Assembly (NCBI RefSeq): GCF_016097555.1
Contig: NC_054706.1
Location: 54,520,009-54,584,008, forward strand
Direction of reading: 5' to 3'
Origin: Gigantopelta aegis
Taxonomy: Eukaryota; Mollusca; Gastropoda; Neomphalida; Peltospiridae
DNA length: 64,000 nucleotides
The notes beneath the pieces were generated by a model, which was not told the DNA's origin, made no database searches, and saw only the letters and a list, made by a program, of their open reading frames with translations. Made by a program: the position numbers and the translations under genes. Numbering within the stretch: position 1 is the first letter of the stretch; each line of letters begins with the position of its first letter. This document shows positions 46,001 to 56,720 of this stretch, in pieces.

Positions 46001-47193
46001 TCTTCCATCCTAGTAAAAACATTTCGAGTTTGATCTGTGTAGTCTTCAGCCGGGACACATGTGGTTTGAGTTTCAAATGATTCTGGTAAAGCATTGTCTT
46101 CTCTTTTTATCACAGTTTCTGTAGATATTGTTTCTTTAACCTTATCGTAACTCCAAGCACCTCTAGCACCTCCAACAGAACCCACCACTTTAGTAAATTT
46201 GCTCTCGGCTCCCTTCTTTCCAATTTCTAGTTTTGTCTGCATTTGTGAATCACGAGATGATGATGGTTTGGGATCATGAGATGGTAGGTGTTTGGGATCA
46301 CAAGATGGTTGGGGTTTGGGGTTACGTCTGGAAATGTCGTAACTTTTACAGTCCTCTTCCAGTAGACCCTTTCTCTCAAGGTATTCTGGGTCTCTCACAT
46401 AGGCACTGGAGTGTGAATGTCTATCCCTTGGTGAACTAAGATATTGTTTGTATGGATCCTGATCAGGATATTCCCTGTGAAGATCTTGATCAGAATATGC
46501 CCTGTGAGGATCTCTATCAGGATATTCCCTATGAGGATCTCGATCAGGGTATGACCTGTGAGGATCTTGATCAGGGTATGACCTGTGAGGATCTCGATCA
46601 GGATATTCCCTGTGAGGATCTCGGTCAGGATATGCCCTGTGAGGATCTCGGTCAGGATATGCCCTGTACGGATCTCGACCAGAACAGTATGGATCAGATT
46701 CTGGATGACCAATCTGATCTGGATGACCAAGTGCTGCATGTGGCTCTCTATGATGCAGATAGGGATCTCTAGTACCGTAGTCTCGGTGTGAATCTCGTCT
46801 GAAATCTTCCTGTTGAGGCCGCAAATGTCCTGTCACAGAATCAATACTTTCATGGTACCCACTAGAACTATGAGGCCGTGGTGGAATTTCTCTAGTGGCA
46901 TATGTTGCGTCACTTGAACCATGACCATAATCAAAGGTTTGTCGAGAAACACCAACAACAGCAGAACCTGTGCCATCGCCAGCAGACGACGGTGCATTTG
47001 CCGGCGTCGCTTGGCGTCCATTTCTAGTATTTATGACACTTTCATACTGTGCTAAGTTATCATATAACTCAATATCTGGATAGGGTACAGATACATGTGG
47101 GGAATACAAGGCGGCAAGGGGGTTAAAACGTGCAGACGACAAGTCGGTGTCTTCTCTTTCATAAGGATCTTGCTCTCGCCTGGGTGCCGCCAT
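37007..47193 (-). CDS. LSM11: LSM11, U7 snRNP Sm-like protein
   Basis: LSM11 replaces an SmD protein in the U7 snRNP ring, which recognises and helps cleave replication-dependent histone pre-mRNAs in the nucleus. Exons 47193-45999, 42650-42505, 37611-37540 and 37168-37007 join in frame to 524 residues (human about 360). Residues 23-32 FNPLAALYSP with PYPD and NLAQYES match the N-terminal segment known to bind FLASH. RNVFTRM (390-396) precedes the Sm fold. GPLHILYRCMKEKL, then RGICKGYIVAFDKHANL and DVDEYYRNP form Sm1, and RHLNQVFIRGDNVVSVSI (exon 4) forms Sm2. The extra length comes from exon 1, which has a 9-residue charged repeat at 173-251. The start has a good context (AAAAAATGGC). Introns hold two Tc1 elements. 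The last residues DWS and the stop come from a tandem repeat. Confidence 0.93.
37205..37371. mobile_element. MITE, CAGG termini, in LSM11 intron 3
   Basis: Left end CAGGATTAGCTCTG and inverted right end CAGGGTTAGCTCTGG are terminal repeats. TTTAT flanks both sides. The interior (GATTGATATTTTGTTG, GGGTTTCTGCAATT) matches the element at 18237-18474. It ends 34 bp from the exon 4 acceptor. Confidence 0.65.
37588..38242. repeat. 68-bp minisatellite carrying the LSM11 exon 3 acceptor
   Basis: Ten units of about 68 bp. Read on the minus strand each holds TTTCTGTTGTCAG then GCCATGATCGATGTTGATG and AATACTACAGGAAT, that is the splice acceptor and the first 33 bases of exon 3. The real exon diverges from the units right after GGAAT. 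In all other units the frame soon meets TGA. Units differ by few substitutions, with two short deletions near 37905 and 38020. Confidence 0.97.
38455..38910. mobile_element. Dispersed mollusc repeat, left part, split by Tc1
   Basis: Contains TATGTTCAAGGGTCATAAC and twice the motif CCATCCCAAG then TTCCTACATGTG with TTTGATGGTC. It is interrupted by the Tc1 element at 38911 and resumes at 40433 with TATGCGAGACATGGTCTGG. Class not determined. Confidence 0.6.
38911..40432 (-). mobile_element. Tc1-family transposon, broken
   Basis: Terminal inverted repeats CTGAACAAAATAAGAAACTT (left) and CTGAACAAAAAAAGAAACTT (right, inverted) are flanked by TA. On the minus strand transposase pieces are clear: the helix-turn-helix and GRPRV-like part (VARHVGSSSRAIRNL, RRGRPCVTT, 39856-40074), SDESRF near 39690, and FQHDNVTSHTA with SPDLNPIEHVWDSLDR (39274-39561). 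They lie in different frames and the start region is interrupted, so at least two frameshifts separate them and it is not functional. It sits in intron 2 of LSM11, inside an older dispersed repeat. Confidence 0.9.
40433..41014. mobile_element. Dispersed mollusc repeat, right part
   Basis: Continuation of 38455-38910 after the Tc1. It includes AAGTTCAAGGGCCATAACTG, CATGAAAGTCAAACTTGATC and CTTGAGGCATTGTG, and ends GGGACAGATGGACAGATAG with CCTATAGTCTCCTATAGTTG. It is again interrupted at 41015, and its last bases (TAGGGGACTAATA) appear at 42072. Confidence 0.6.
41015..42067. mobile_element. CAGGGTT-terminated inverted-repeat element
   Basis: Left end CAGGGTTCAAAATTAGCAG and inverted right end CAGGGTTGAAAATTAACATG. 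GTCGCC motifs lie just inside both ends. The 1,053-bp interior has no transposase. Flanks rebuild the dispersed repeat (GTTGGACC then GTAGGGGAC), so this is a nested insertion. Likely hAT-like. No clean target duplication was seen. Confidence 0.6.
42939..43292. mobile_element. MITE, CAGGGCTTCTA termini, in LSM11 intron 1
   Basis: Left end CAGGGCTTCTAGAAAAAATT and inverted right end CAGGGCTTCTAAATTATGG. AATAATA flanks both sides. CACTAGCC motifs lie near both ends. 354 bp, no coding capacity. Confidence 0.7.
43620..45113 (+). mobile_element. Tc1-family transposon, apparently whole
   Basis: Terminal inverted repeats CTCTTCAAAAAAAGAAACGC (left) and CTCTTCAAAAGAAGAAACGC (right, inverted) are flanked by TA dinucleotides. 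The 1,494-bp element carries one uninterrupted transposase frame (43935-44942). It lies in intron 1 of LSM11 on the strand opposite to the gene. Its base composition is markedly more GC-rich than the surrounding intron, as expected for a recent arrival. Confidence 0.93.
43935..44942 (+). CDS. Tc1-like DD34E transposase, intact
   Basis: 335 residues from MPCLSEPQRN. An upstream ATG at 43884 would add 17 residues, but the 43935 start fits the family better. N-terminal helix-turn-helix motifs (AVARAFHVSPSTISRLWDRY) are followed by a GRPRVTT linker that binds the terminal repeats. The DDE catalytic domain follows, with WFSDESRF (first Asp), VFQHDNARPHTA (second Asp) and SPDLNPIEHLWDELDRR (Glu). 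Exactly 34 residues separate the second Asp from the Glu, the DD34E spacing of Tc1. The frame ends TRY and TGA. It catalyses cut-and-paste transposition into TA. No defect is visible, so activity is plausible. Confidence 0.93.
   Translation: MPCLSEPQRNNAIGRLDAGESRTAVARAFHVSPSTISRLWDRYQQHGSTRDLPRSGRPRVTTPGQDRYIRVHHLRERLTTATSTAAAIPGLRRISDQTVRNRLREVGIRARRPVRGVILTPQHRRLRLQWCQIHRQWPQLRWRQVWFSDESRFLLQRHDGRCRVYRRRGERYAANCVQEVDRFGGGSVMVWAAISHTGRTDLVHVQGNLNAQGYIDQILRPHIVPVMANANAVFQHDNARPHTARLTTAFLQNNNINVLPWPSISPDLNPIEHLWDELDRRLRQRQPQPQTLPELAAALQAEWATIPRDVIRTLVASMGRRCQAVVNTRGGHTRY
45740..45988 (+). mobile_element. SINE-5 copy beside the LSM11 exon 1 donor
   Basis: Contains GCGCACCCTTTTCTCTTTGG, GGACTGCTGGTGCTCTCTTG, GACAGGCGTGTACTAAAACAG and ends with a (TGACC) tail at CCTGACCTGATC. 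Its tail lies about 10 bp from the exon 1 splice donor of LSM11 (GTAAGT at 45998). Confidence 0.7.
46441..46677 (-). repeat. 27-bp in-frame repeat in LSM11 exon 1
   Basis: Nearly nine copies encode RDPHRAYPD and close variants (E or S for A, Q for first R). They span residues 173-251 of LSM11. The period is a multiple of three, so copy number can change without loss of frame. The product segment is strongly charged and likely disordered. Human LSM11 has no such repeat in my recollection. Confidence 0.95.
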
Positions 47194-47234
47194 TTTTTAA
47201 AAATATTATTTTATTTTATTTCCTCCAATATATC

Positions 47235-47710
47235 CAGTGTGTCCATAGCAGGTTAGGTCAGGTCATTCAGAGCAAGCTGTTGTAGCGCACGCCTGTCATG
47301 GGCGCAGGTGTCGTCCCATGCCGGCTCCTCCGTCCAGGGCAGGAAAAGGGTTTGGGATGGGGAGGAAGGACCGCCCGCGCTGGAAGGTGCAAAAATAAAA
47401 AATAAAAGATTGCGCAATTTTCAAGATGTAATTTTGGCGCATAATTTGGAACGGTTCATTGAAAGAGAAATGGAGCTAATGAGTTATTTTGATTTAGTTT
47501 GCCGAATAGTAGCTCATACTGGAACCTTGCCTATTGGGGACCGTCATTGTTGGACATGCCAATCGCGGGCTGTTCCCCCTCCCGCCCACCTCCCCAACCC
47601 CTTTCCTGTCTTGGACGGAGTAACCAGTGTAAGTCCACTTAAATGACAGGCGTGTGCTACAACAGGCTTGTTCCGAATGTGCACGTTAAAAGCTATGACC
47701 TGATCAGTAT
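47235..47710. mobile_element. Two SINE-5 copies in inverted orientation
   Basis: The left copy (about 47240-47400) runs minus: GGTCAGGTCATTCAGAGC, AAGCTGTTGTAGCGCACGCC. The right copy (about 47560-47705) runs plus: CCCCTTTCCTGTCTTGGACG, GACAGGCGTGTGCTACAAC, GAATGTGCACGTTAAAAGC. The 150 bp between resemble decayed SINE-5 interior. A 112-residue frame across them is not a gene. Confidence 0.6.
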
Positions 47711-47719
47711 CCAAGTACG

Positions 47720-47966
47720 GACAATACACACTTATCAAGGACAGTACACATACCACCCTATTAAAACAATATCTTTAGAGGGTCTACATGCAAGTTTAAC
47801 AGCTGTTCTAATGATTCCAACGGTATGTTACATCCACCTCACGAGAATGCATATATAGCTTATGCTCTACAAGTGTAACAGAAAAGTCATCCTCCACTGA
47901 TGGGATTCGAACCACGGACTGTCAATGCAAGAGTCCAGCGCTTTACCAACTGAGCTAATAGGGAAA
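47720..47966 (-). mobile_element. SINE with strong tRNA-like head
   Basis: At 47966-47890 on the minus strand: TAGCTCAGTTGGTAAAGCGC (A box), GGACTCTTGCATTGACAGTC and CGTGGTTCGAATCCCATC (perfect B box). The would-be anticodon loop between GGACT and AGTCC is 11 bases, so this is a SINE head, not a tRNA gene. The body continues to about 47720. Confidence 0.6.
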
Positions 47967-49234
47967 TTCCCACTAGTTACTGCCAGGAGCACTTTATACC
48001 AACACTACTAGATAAGCATGATCACCGAATAAACAAGAAAATATTTTATCGAATTGCATTCAGCAGGTGTTAATCTTAGATTCCAAACGGGTATTATTCG
48101 TATTAAGTAATCTCTATATTGTCCGTATTTGAAAAAGTATTCACCTAATCGGCCTGTCGGTCGCTACGATCGCCAATTGCGATAAAAATATAAAAGTGGA
48201 GACAAACTAATCAATGTGGCGATTTAAAAAAAAAAAAAATTGTATCAAAAAAAAAAAATACGAGCTCAGTTTTAGGTACCCAGTAACAAAGAATAATTTG
48301 AACCATTATCTAACCTTCTGATCTGTTTGACCACGTTATCGAGTCTCCGATTGGACAAATAATGCATGAATGCATCGTTTTATTGTTCTTTGTTTATTGC
48401 TGCATGCAGATTTCTGTTCATTGTTATATAAACCTAATCTAGCACCAGACACCTGTTGACCTGCATGGAACACAATGCGATATAACCTTTTGTATAATTC
48501 TGAATCAAAAATATTATTGGTAGTAAATCTTATTTTGGATAGTCATGGGGTGTGTGTGTGTGTGTGTGTGTGTGTGAATTTACCCCCAAAAATCTAATCA
48601 TTATATTTCGGCCGAACTTTTCAAAATTAGCGTTCAAATCACCTAAACCTTTCGACCAGAATTTTAAAAAATCGGAACCGAACTGGCTGCAGTGCTCATT
48701 TTGGGAGGGTTTTGGAGTTCGAAACCCCTCCCTGCTCAAGCAAATTTTCTTTTTTCTAAATATATTTTCCGAGGAAGCTCGACTCAACCCCATTATAAAC
48801 ATCGGTCGCCAGTCTAGACCTACCCCTTTCCTGCTAAAATTCCTGCACACGCGCTTGCTTATGATAAAAATTCTGAACGTAACGATTTTTTAAAACCTAT
48901 GTGGCGACTTTTTTTACTGACCAAGGCCGACCACTGCCTAATGTATTATTTGTTTGCCGTATATATAGCCAACCGTCTTTAGCTGTCGTGTTATACACGG
49001 CAGACGTATATATAGCCACTTCCCACCATATCATTTCCGTATATTCGTATATATAAAGTAACGTTCCTTTAACAAATTAAAATAACATAGACACTGTTTT
49101 CCATATGTTTTATTATTAAAAGTATCTAAATAAGGCAATTTGAAATTGATCTATACATCTATATTTAAGTACGAAACAAAATGTAAAGTTCGGCGTATAC
49201 GTTGTCAAAGCAACGAAAGACGAGGTTCGTTGCA

Positions 49235-52200
49235 ATGCCACCGAAGAAGAAAGGTAAGGGTAAAGGAAAGGGGAAGAAAGGAGGTAAAGGTGACGCACCA
49301 GCAGAAACAGAGAAGCCGAAATCACCAGAACCAACAGAAAAGGAACTTTTACTGAAAGAAGAGTTAGTTTTATTTTAATGTCAAGTACAAATTCAGTTTC
49401 TATTACCAGATGATGTATTGTCGTTACATTTTACGTGTCGTAATAAATTGACAACATTACTGATTTACACTTAAAACAACCAGAATTGGAATTTAATGAT
49501 AACAGTGTTTATCTAACAATGTTTAATGTTGGAAATTACTGTGGTAGGCTGCCACAAACCTTATGGAAATGTGATACACCCTATCAGTTTAGCATCACTG
49601 CATGTGTGCTTCACCAGTTGACAGGAACCACATCATGATTGAAATGATCATGTTATGACATTTTAATTTTTGGTCAGAATTGTATGCCAAAGTGTGTGGG
49701 GTTTTTTTTAAATAAAAATTTGCAAAGCAAACAGACCTTTTTTATATATAATTTTGGTATGATGCCATGATCATAAATGATGTGAGAGATTTGGCACTTC
49801 TGATTGGTCAGTATCGGCCAGTAACACCATTTAACACAATCGCTTCAATTATAATAATAATGTGCAGAAATAATGTTTTTATAAATGCTCATCAGTTCTT
49901 AGAAATTTAGGTGATGGTAAACAGACACCTAACATCTGTTGGTTTAATGGTGAATGCTGGACACAGTAGAGATATTGATATTTTATGACCACTTCTGGAA
50001 CATCTGGACAGTAGCTACAATTTATTATTAAAAATGATATAAATAATTAATAATTTTTGTTATGTTAATGTTTTTCTTTCCCATATCCTTGAAAATCAGT
50101 TGATGTAAGTTTTCGTTATATCAATAATGATGATGGGAAGTATGATTTTAATTAATAAATAATTTTGTTTTCTAGGCTTCAAAAGATTACAGATGAACTT
50201 GAAAATGCAAAGATCAAAGTTGATGATTTGTATCCTTGATCGATAGTCACGCAGGCCTAAATGTTTGGCAAATTAGAGGGCAAGGTCATTTGCCTTAGAC
50301 TGATCACGTTCGAGTATGATGACCAATTAGTAGCATGCAAAATAAGGCAAAGCCAGTTTGACCATGAGATGTTAATTTTCAGGGCATTGGAGCATATGAC
50401 ACAGCACACAGCAGATATTTGCAGCATGGCCGCCGTTAAGTTCGAGCATATTAAAATTGTAATGTTTTGCCACTTGGCATAAAAGGTAGTTTTCTTGAGC
50501 AAAAAAACATAAAGTATATAAAACAATCTTCTTTTATTGGTTTTTGTAATAATATTATGCATTTATAAATAGTAATCAATTAAATTATTTGGATTAATTT
50601 GTAGATGGCATGTAATTCAAGTTGTGATCTTTACATTTTACTAGAAAAATTAATAAATATGTTTGGTCATTAGGCAACTTTGAGATTACCCATTTTGTGA
50701 GGATAGTTGTCCAAAAATAATATTATGATTAGTGTGTATATATATTTTTCCTTAATTCAATAAGACGAAAGGAAAATGACTGGCTGCAGACTGAAGCTCA
50801 TAAAGTTCGAGTGGAGAGTGTAAGTATTTATGATTTCAATTCAGTCTTATGGTAATTAAATAATTTTGACAAAAATCTCAGGTCAGCCTTTAACCTGACT
50901 TGCTCAACAATAATCAGAGTTTCTGCCAAAGGGTAAACTGGGTATTGCACCATACTCAATTTGTTTGCAGATTAATTTTTTTTTTAAAGTTGACCTTTTG
51001 ACAAAATTAATTACTCTTATCATTACAGTATAATTTTCTTAACCCTAACCCTAAACCTAAGGTCTCACTACACAGATGTCTTCTGCCATTGAAACCCATG
51101 TTAAATTGCCCAACTTCAAACGAAGATTGCCAATAGAACAGTTTCTCGTTGGCACTAACAACATACACCATTGCGAACATACATTATACATGGATAAGCA
51201 TTTATTTTCACTCCAAAATTGAGAACATTTCCGTCTCAGTTTTTTGCTATATGACCGCATCTGGCTGTAGTACCGGTCTGAACAGGTGGTTCATTAACCG
51301 GTTCATTCCGGCTGTCTTTTGCGCTATATACCCATGTCCCAAAAGGTCGATGCACAATATTACAAAATAACATTAGCAAAATACAGCCAGAAGGCTTACC
51401 ATTAAACATACATATTGTTTTAATTCTTCACCTTTCCTAAAAGTGAATATGTGAACCATAACATGTGTCACAATTAGGAACTATAGTGGTCCGTGATGAA
51501 TGAACTCTCACCCGGAAGTTATCTGTGTAGTGAGACCTAACCCATTTTCTTTCTCGGGGAGGCATTCGATTCCATAGCGCCATACCCAAAAATTTATTTC
51601 TGGCAATAATACTGATAGTGACTTCTTTTTTCCACCCATGTTTTTCATTTTTGTTCGCTTTTTCTCGTAATAATATAAAGAATTTTTTTACTTTCATGAT
51701 AAACTTTGTAAAAGTTATTTAAATGAAACAAAAATGATAGTGAGGTCTTTCAAGTAATCACTATTGACCAAAACAATTTATATTGAAAATAATAAATAAT
51801 AAGCAAAAATATGATCGTGAATATGTTTATGGCATGGTGCAACTTACTGATTGTCAGTGTGTTAATTCCAAATTTCCATTGATGTTTGTGTGTCTTATGT
51901 TAGAGAACATAACAATATTTCAGGTTGTGGATTGTATCCAATTTCATTATGAAATATTTTAAATACGTTTTTCAAAATCGTGATTAGCAGTATTTCTAGT
52001 TAACTGAAAATTTATTAGCATCTATCGTTTAATGAACATTTCAAAATTATGTAGCAATCTCTGAAACATGCATAACGAATCACAATATATATACACACAC
52101 ACAAAGGATTGGGCACAAGTTTTGCAACTTAAAAGCCCTTTTGGGAATCTTGACACTGGAGGGCAATATTGCATTTTGCTTCTTTTTCAATGAATACATA

Positions 52201-55108
52201 TTTTTTACTATGGATATGAATGTACATGTATGACACATTAATTATTGTTTCAGCATGAATACATGAGCTTCATAGAGAAGAAGACGAGTAAACGTCAGAC
52301 AACTATTATTACTCTGAGTGATCATAACAAGCAGGAGATAAGAAATATTCAGATCCAGAAACAGATGATGGAAGAAGATTTTGATGACAAGAAAAAAGGT
52401 ACATTCAGTAAACACGGAATGTCTCCGTTTGATGACCACCCTACTCTGGTGACCTTTTGGTCATTAAAATGCTGGAAAATATTAACATAAGTGAGAATAT
52501 TTTTGGTCAGCGTATAAAACATAGAATCTAAGATTTGAAATGAAATTATGATACGGTATTTATTCTTTACAAAGCAAAAATGATAGTGTTAAGAAATGTC
52601 TTGTCACAGACATAAAGAATGGGTATAATGGTGTATATACTGCTGTCATGCCACTGGTACGTGCGAGTGAACTTGAAAGACACTTTTATTTAAGAGGATT
52701 TAATGAAAAATGTGACAAGCAAAATGTAACACTGAAATTAAATGAAAAAGATAAACTGAAATTTTAAAATTAAAGGACAAAGGTCACATTGGGAGATAAT
52801 TACAGCCCAGTTATTAGAGTACTTACCTTAGTTGAGATGCATTTCAACATCTTTTGACCTCTATGGACCCATTTGGGTGTTTTCCTGAACATTTCAACCT
52901 TTTTTCCAAAAGACAAATCAATGGTTTTGGTATGTGTCGTCCTTTTTATTACAAGTGCAATTACTATATGATTGGCACCTAATAGCCTTTGATTAAACAG
53001 TAGGGACGGGATATAGCCCAGTGGTAAAGTGCTTGCCAGTTGTGCAATCAGTCTTAGTCAGTTCTCCACAACTGGTGTAACAAAGGCCATAGTATGTACT
53101 ATCCTGTCTGTGGGATGGTGTATGTAAAATATCTTTTGCTGCTAATTGAAAAGAGTTGCCCATGGCATGGCAGAAGCAGGTTTTGTCTCTCATCTGTGTG
53201 GTCATTAACCATAATATACATTGTATCTGATACCATAAAATCATAAATAAAACTCTGTTAAGTGCATCATTAAATAAAATTGTTCTTCCTTCCGTTTGAT
53301 TAAACAGTGCTTGAATGTCATTCTGCAAATCCTTTTCCATTCCAAATATTGGTTTGTAATGTCACTTTTGTATTTGACTATTGCACACATTAAAGATGAT
53401 TCGACCATGTTACATTTTTAGTGTTGTATTGTTGTCCTGTTGCATATTTCAGCACTAGAGAATCTTCTGCTAGAAAAGGAGCACCTGCTAGAGAAAACAA
53501 CACAGGAGTTGAATGACCTTCAAGAATATAAGGTGAGCTGTGTTGGATAGTTTTACCTCAGGTTATGTTCATACTGTATTAAGCGAAAATTAATCACATC
53601 ACCTTTTATATATTATGCTATTTATTACAGTACCCTTTAGAATGATTATGTTTTAGCACAAATGATGAAGTTACACATTGCATCAATCACCCAGTCAGTG
53701 GCCAAATTGGCTGGTTACCAATTATGTTTGTGATAAGTTTTATTAAAAGTATTTTTCATAAAGTCTCTGCCATTGAATAATACACAGAGTATGTAGTGGG
53801 TTTTTAGTAGCATTATAGCACCTATCAATTTTATATATCAGTTGTACTAATACCGTTTCAATTAATAACTTTAAAATCTCATTATTTATATACAAAATAA
53901 AATAAAATTAAAGAGTACCTACTCATTCTAAATGTAATACGTATAATTATGTATAGCAGAAAATATGCATAAATATCACAGAGAAGATGCCAATAATGAC
54001 CAAACATTCCTAAAAGACTCGATGTCATCCTTAAGATAGATTGTCAATGCTGATTTGTTGTCGACTTTCAACATTCCTTTTTCACTAAATTCATTTCTCC
54101 TTTTTCAATTTGTTTCACCAGGACTTGCAAACCGAACAGTTGACCAAGATCAGAGACTTGGAGAAGGACGTAAAGCAAATGAGAGCCAAACATTCTGAGG
54201 CCATCCAGCAACTCAAGTCTGACTTTTTGAAGCAGAAACGAGAGTTTCAGAGTGATTCAGAGAACAGAATACACTCACTGGAAACAAAGGCAAACAAGGT
54301 ATGTTCAAATAGACAATACTACCGGTAATAGGAAATATAGGAAATATTATTAAAATGTTTTAAAAACTCAAATTCTTTGTGTGAAATCTTAAGATAATAA
54401 ATAAGTTATTTTGATAGTGCAGTGTGTCGCCTTTTGTGTTCAAAAATAATGTTCCACAGGACATATCTTTTATTCTTTGAAAGTAAGAGATCATTTCTTT
54501 TTAAACTTGGTGAGATGGACTGTAGGATTGATTCTCCTCAATGAATATACCCATTAAATGTTTTTCTTTTAAAACTATTGCTCAAAGGCTGTGGTATGTG
54601 TTGTTGTTCTCCTTTCGACCATGTGTACTGTATGCTAAATACCTCATGGCTATTTGTTAAAATGTGCTGGGATGTCATTAGAACCAACATTCCTTTCCTT
54701 TATTTGTAAGTGACTAAATAAGACCTGTGAAGATACCATAGAATACGTTTGTCTCTTTTATTCGTCAAAATTGCTTTAAAAAATTCTTGGCACCATATAT
54801 CGTGTTTAAATTGTGTTTTTTTCTTTCACCGTCAGGAGGCATTACAGTGTTTGATAGACCACACAAACCGAATCAAAGTAGAAAACAGACAGTTAAGACG
54901 TGAACTGCTAGGGCTAATTCAGAAAACCCGAGTGTTGCATCAACATGGGACTTCCCTGGAGGAACAGAAACGACAGCTGCTTTGTGAACAACAGTACGCG
55001 AACGACCTTAAAAAACTGAGAAATGCTCGTCAACATAAAGTGTACAAGTCGTTCCGACTGCTGGACGGGCAGGAGGCACAAGACGAAGATGTTGACGCAG
55101 GACAGTGA
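49235..55108 (+). CDS. CCDC166: CCDC166-like coiled-coil protein
   Basis: Seven exons, 49235-49362, 50176-50229, 50765-50819, 52254-52398, 53453-53532, 54122-54298 and 54836-55108, join in frame to 303 residues. It begins MPPKKKGKGKGKGKKGG, a lysine/glycine-rich head like that of human CCDC166 (MAPKKK). The rest is almost continuous coiled coil. The last exon, EALQCLIDHTNRIKVENR, then QLRRELLGLIQKTRVLH and LEEQKRQLLCEQ, aligns with human CCDC166 as I remember it. No biochemical role is established that I know of. Related DUF4515 coiled-coil proteins such as BBOF1 act at basal bodies, so a ciliary role is only a guess. Exon 2 ends at a GTATCC donor, and reading through it meets TGA within three codons. 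AATAAA lies at 55480. BBOF1 is the main alternative assignment. Confidence 0.8.
51061..51537. mobile_element. PIF/Harbinger-type MITE with TAA target
   Basis: Perfect 17-bp terminal inverted repeats GGTCTCACTACACAGAT at both ends are flanked by TAA (51058-51060 and 51538-51540). The 477-bp interior is non-coding. A 3-bp TWA target and a GG start fit PIF/Harbinger. The element sits in intron 3 of CCDC166, next to a short telomere-like AACCCTAACCCTAAACC at 51041. Confidence 0.75.
53004..53294 (+). mobile_element. SINE-1 copy in intron 4 of CCDC166
   Basis: Head GGGATATAGCCCAGTGG and TAAAGTGCTTGCCAG, centre CTATCCTGTCTGTGGGATGG, tail AAGTGCATCATTAAATAAA and TTCTTCCTTCC. Part of the head after GTGCAATCAGTC is missing. 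Confidence 0.7.
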
Positions 55109-56720
55109 CGGTGTCTGCATTGAAGAGTTCAAACATTAACAAGTTACGACTAGTTTTGGATTTAAATACAATACATAGGGCTGAATTTATGAAGCCTGTT
55201 TTTCTTAAATGCAGGTGTTTAAGCAGTTGTAAATGTATATAGTTACATGCGTGTGAGACAAACAGGTTTTGTAAATTCGGATCTTTAAGCTATATGCATT
55301 GAAAAGATGACAGCAACTGAGTGAGGTGGATAGGGCCTAACTGTACATTAATTTGATTTTTAACTGGGTTGGGTGGGAGCAATGCATTATCGTCCCGAGT
55401 TAGGGAAGCATTTAAAATATTATTGGCAATTTGGTTAGAAAATCTGGAAGGCAAATTGCAGTTTCGGTTCGCTGAACAAAATAAAACAGATTTACAGCTC
55501 TAAGGAATTAGCTTTTTGGCAAATTAGTAATTAAATATATTTGCCAAATTTAGCTTTAATTTGCATTTGGTGAATGACAGTGATTACAGTAACTTTCGAC
55601 AATCTGTAAATAAATATCATTATTTATTTGTTTTTTTAATTATTTATTTTATACAAGAAAAATTTAGAAATAGACCATTTTGATATAGATTTCAATGATC
55701 TTGACTTAATTCCTCCAATTTTGTGAGTGTTTGTTTGTTTGTTTGTTTGTGTAACTGCCCATAAAAATTAGTGCCTCAAATAATTGTAAAATTGTAATAT
55801 TAATTTTATTTTTGGTCGACACCGCCAAAATGCCCGCTCTATTATAAACTGATTTCAAATTGGCCCTCAATCTAATTACCCTTTTGTCCCTTGCCAGAGA
55901 CTGGACATGGGATAGATGTGCCTGAACCGTGTATGGATTGAGGACCATTAATAAAATTACCACAACAACCTCAACCCTTTGTTCCTCCTAATGGACACCG
56001 AATAACCAATGTATTTTTCGTACTGGGGCGTCATTAAACATTCATTTCATTCCTCCTAATGATATATGTCTACTGTTTATTTGACTCATCTTATCCAATA
56101 ACTAATGGAGTCTAGTTGGTCAGAGGTAAGATATAAGGTAAGGCCATCAATAGCTGATAAATATATTTTAATTGATGAGACTGCTAATTTTGCTTTGAGC
56201 GAAGGCTTATAGTCGACCCAGGGCATGTTCGACTTATCATCACTAGTGCAGTGGTTCAAGTCCAAATTTGTGCGATATTGAAACATGTTGGCCCAAATCA
56301 TCAAATTTGGCAATTGTACCTTAGGATCTTACAATTGTTTTGAGAGGGGGCCCGCCTGATTATAGAGGTCAAGGTCAAAGGTCAAATTTAGACTTGGTAA
56401 ATGCACGTTTAAAGCACTAAACTGGGCACAATTGTACTTTAAGATCATAAAGAATATCTGAGAGGGGATGCCCACTGTTAAAGGTTACGGTCATGATCAA
56501 ATTAAAACTATATAACATTATCTGCCAAAACATAACTTGCTATTTCTCACTTAAGCCAAAACAAGATTGGACTAATGGACCAGATTATGTTAATACATTT
56601 TATTTGTAATAATGTCTTGCTAACTAGGACATAAAAAAAATCATTTGAATCCAAAATGGTCGCTCAAAGAAAAATGTTAGGTGTTTTACTTATTTGCATA
56701 AACAGTGGTAGCTACGACAA
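55109..56720. other. 3' flank of CCDC166, no further gene
   Basis: Contains a polyadenylation signal at 55480-55485, a (TTTG)n run at 55727-55750 and a SINE tail at about 55970-56052 (TACTGGGGCGTCATTAAAC). Two similar 80-bp texts at 56330 and 56450 (TTTTGAGAGGGG with GCCC) suggest an old local duplication. Confidence 0.5.

Larger units (their letters stand above)
47194..49234. promoter_or_regulatory. Head-to-head spacer between LSM11 and CCDC166
   Basis: The two genes are divergently transcribed from this 2-kb spacer. It holds SINE-5 copies (47235-47710), a tRNA-headed SINE (47720-47966) and a (GT)n run at 48550-48576. The region just left of CCDC166 (48960-49080) repeats the motif GTATATATAGCC three times. 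I see no clear TATA box or CpG island, so core promoters are inferred only from gene position. Confidence 0.4.

Noticed and set aside
46395-46791. Alternative frames over the LSM11 exon 1 repeat (ILTEILTGH and DLDQDMPCED types)
   Set aside because: The 27-bp period leaves other frames open. The frame joined to conserved LSM11 motifs is the real one.
47308-47646. 112-residue plus frame
   Set aside because: Made of two inverted SINE-5 copies and decayed filler.
47890-47966. tRNA gene call on the minus strand
   Set aside because: The B box is perfect, but the anticodon loop is 11 bases and the acceptor arms do not pair. A SINE body follows.
51041-51060. Telomere array
   Set aside because: Only about three imperfect CCCTAA units, in the middle of a gene intron.
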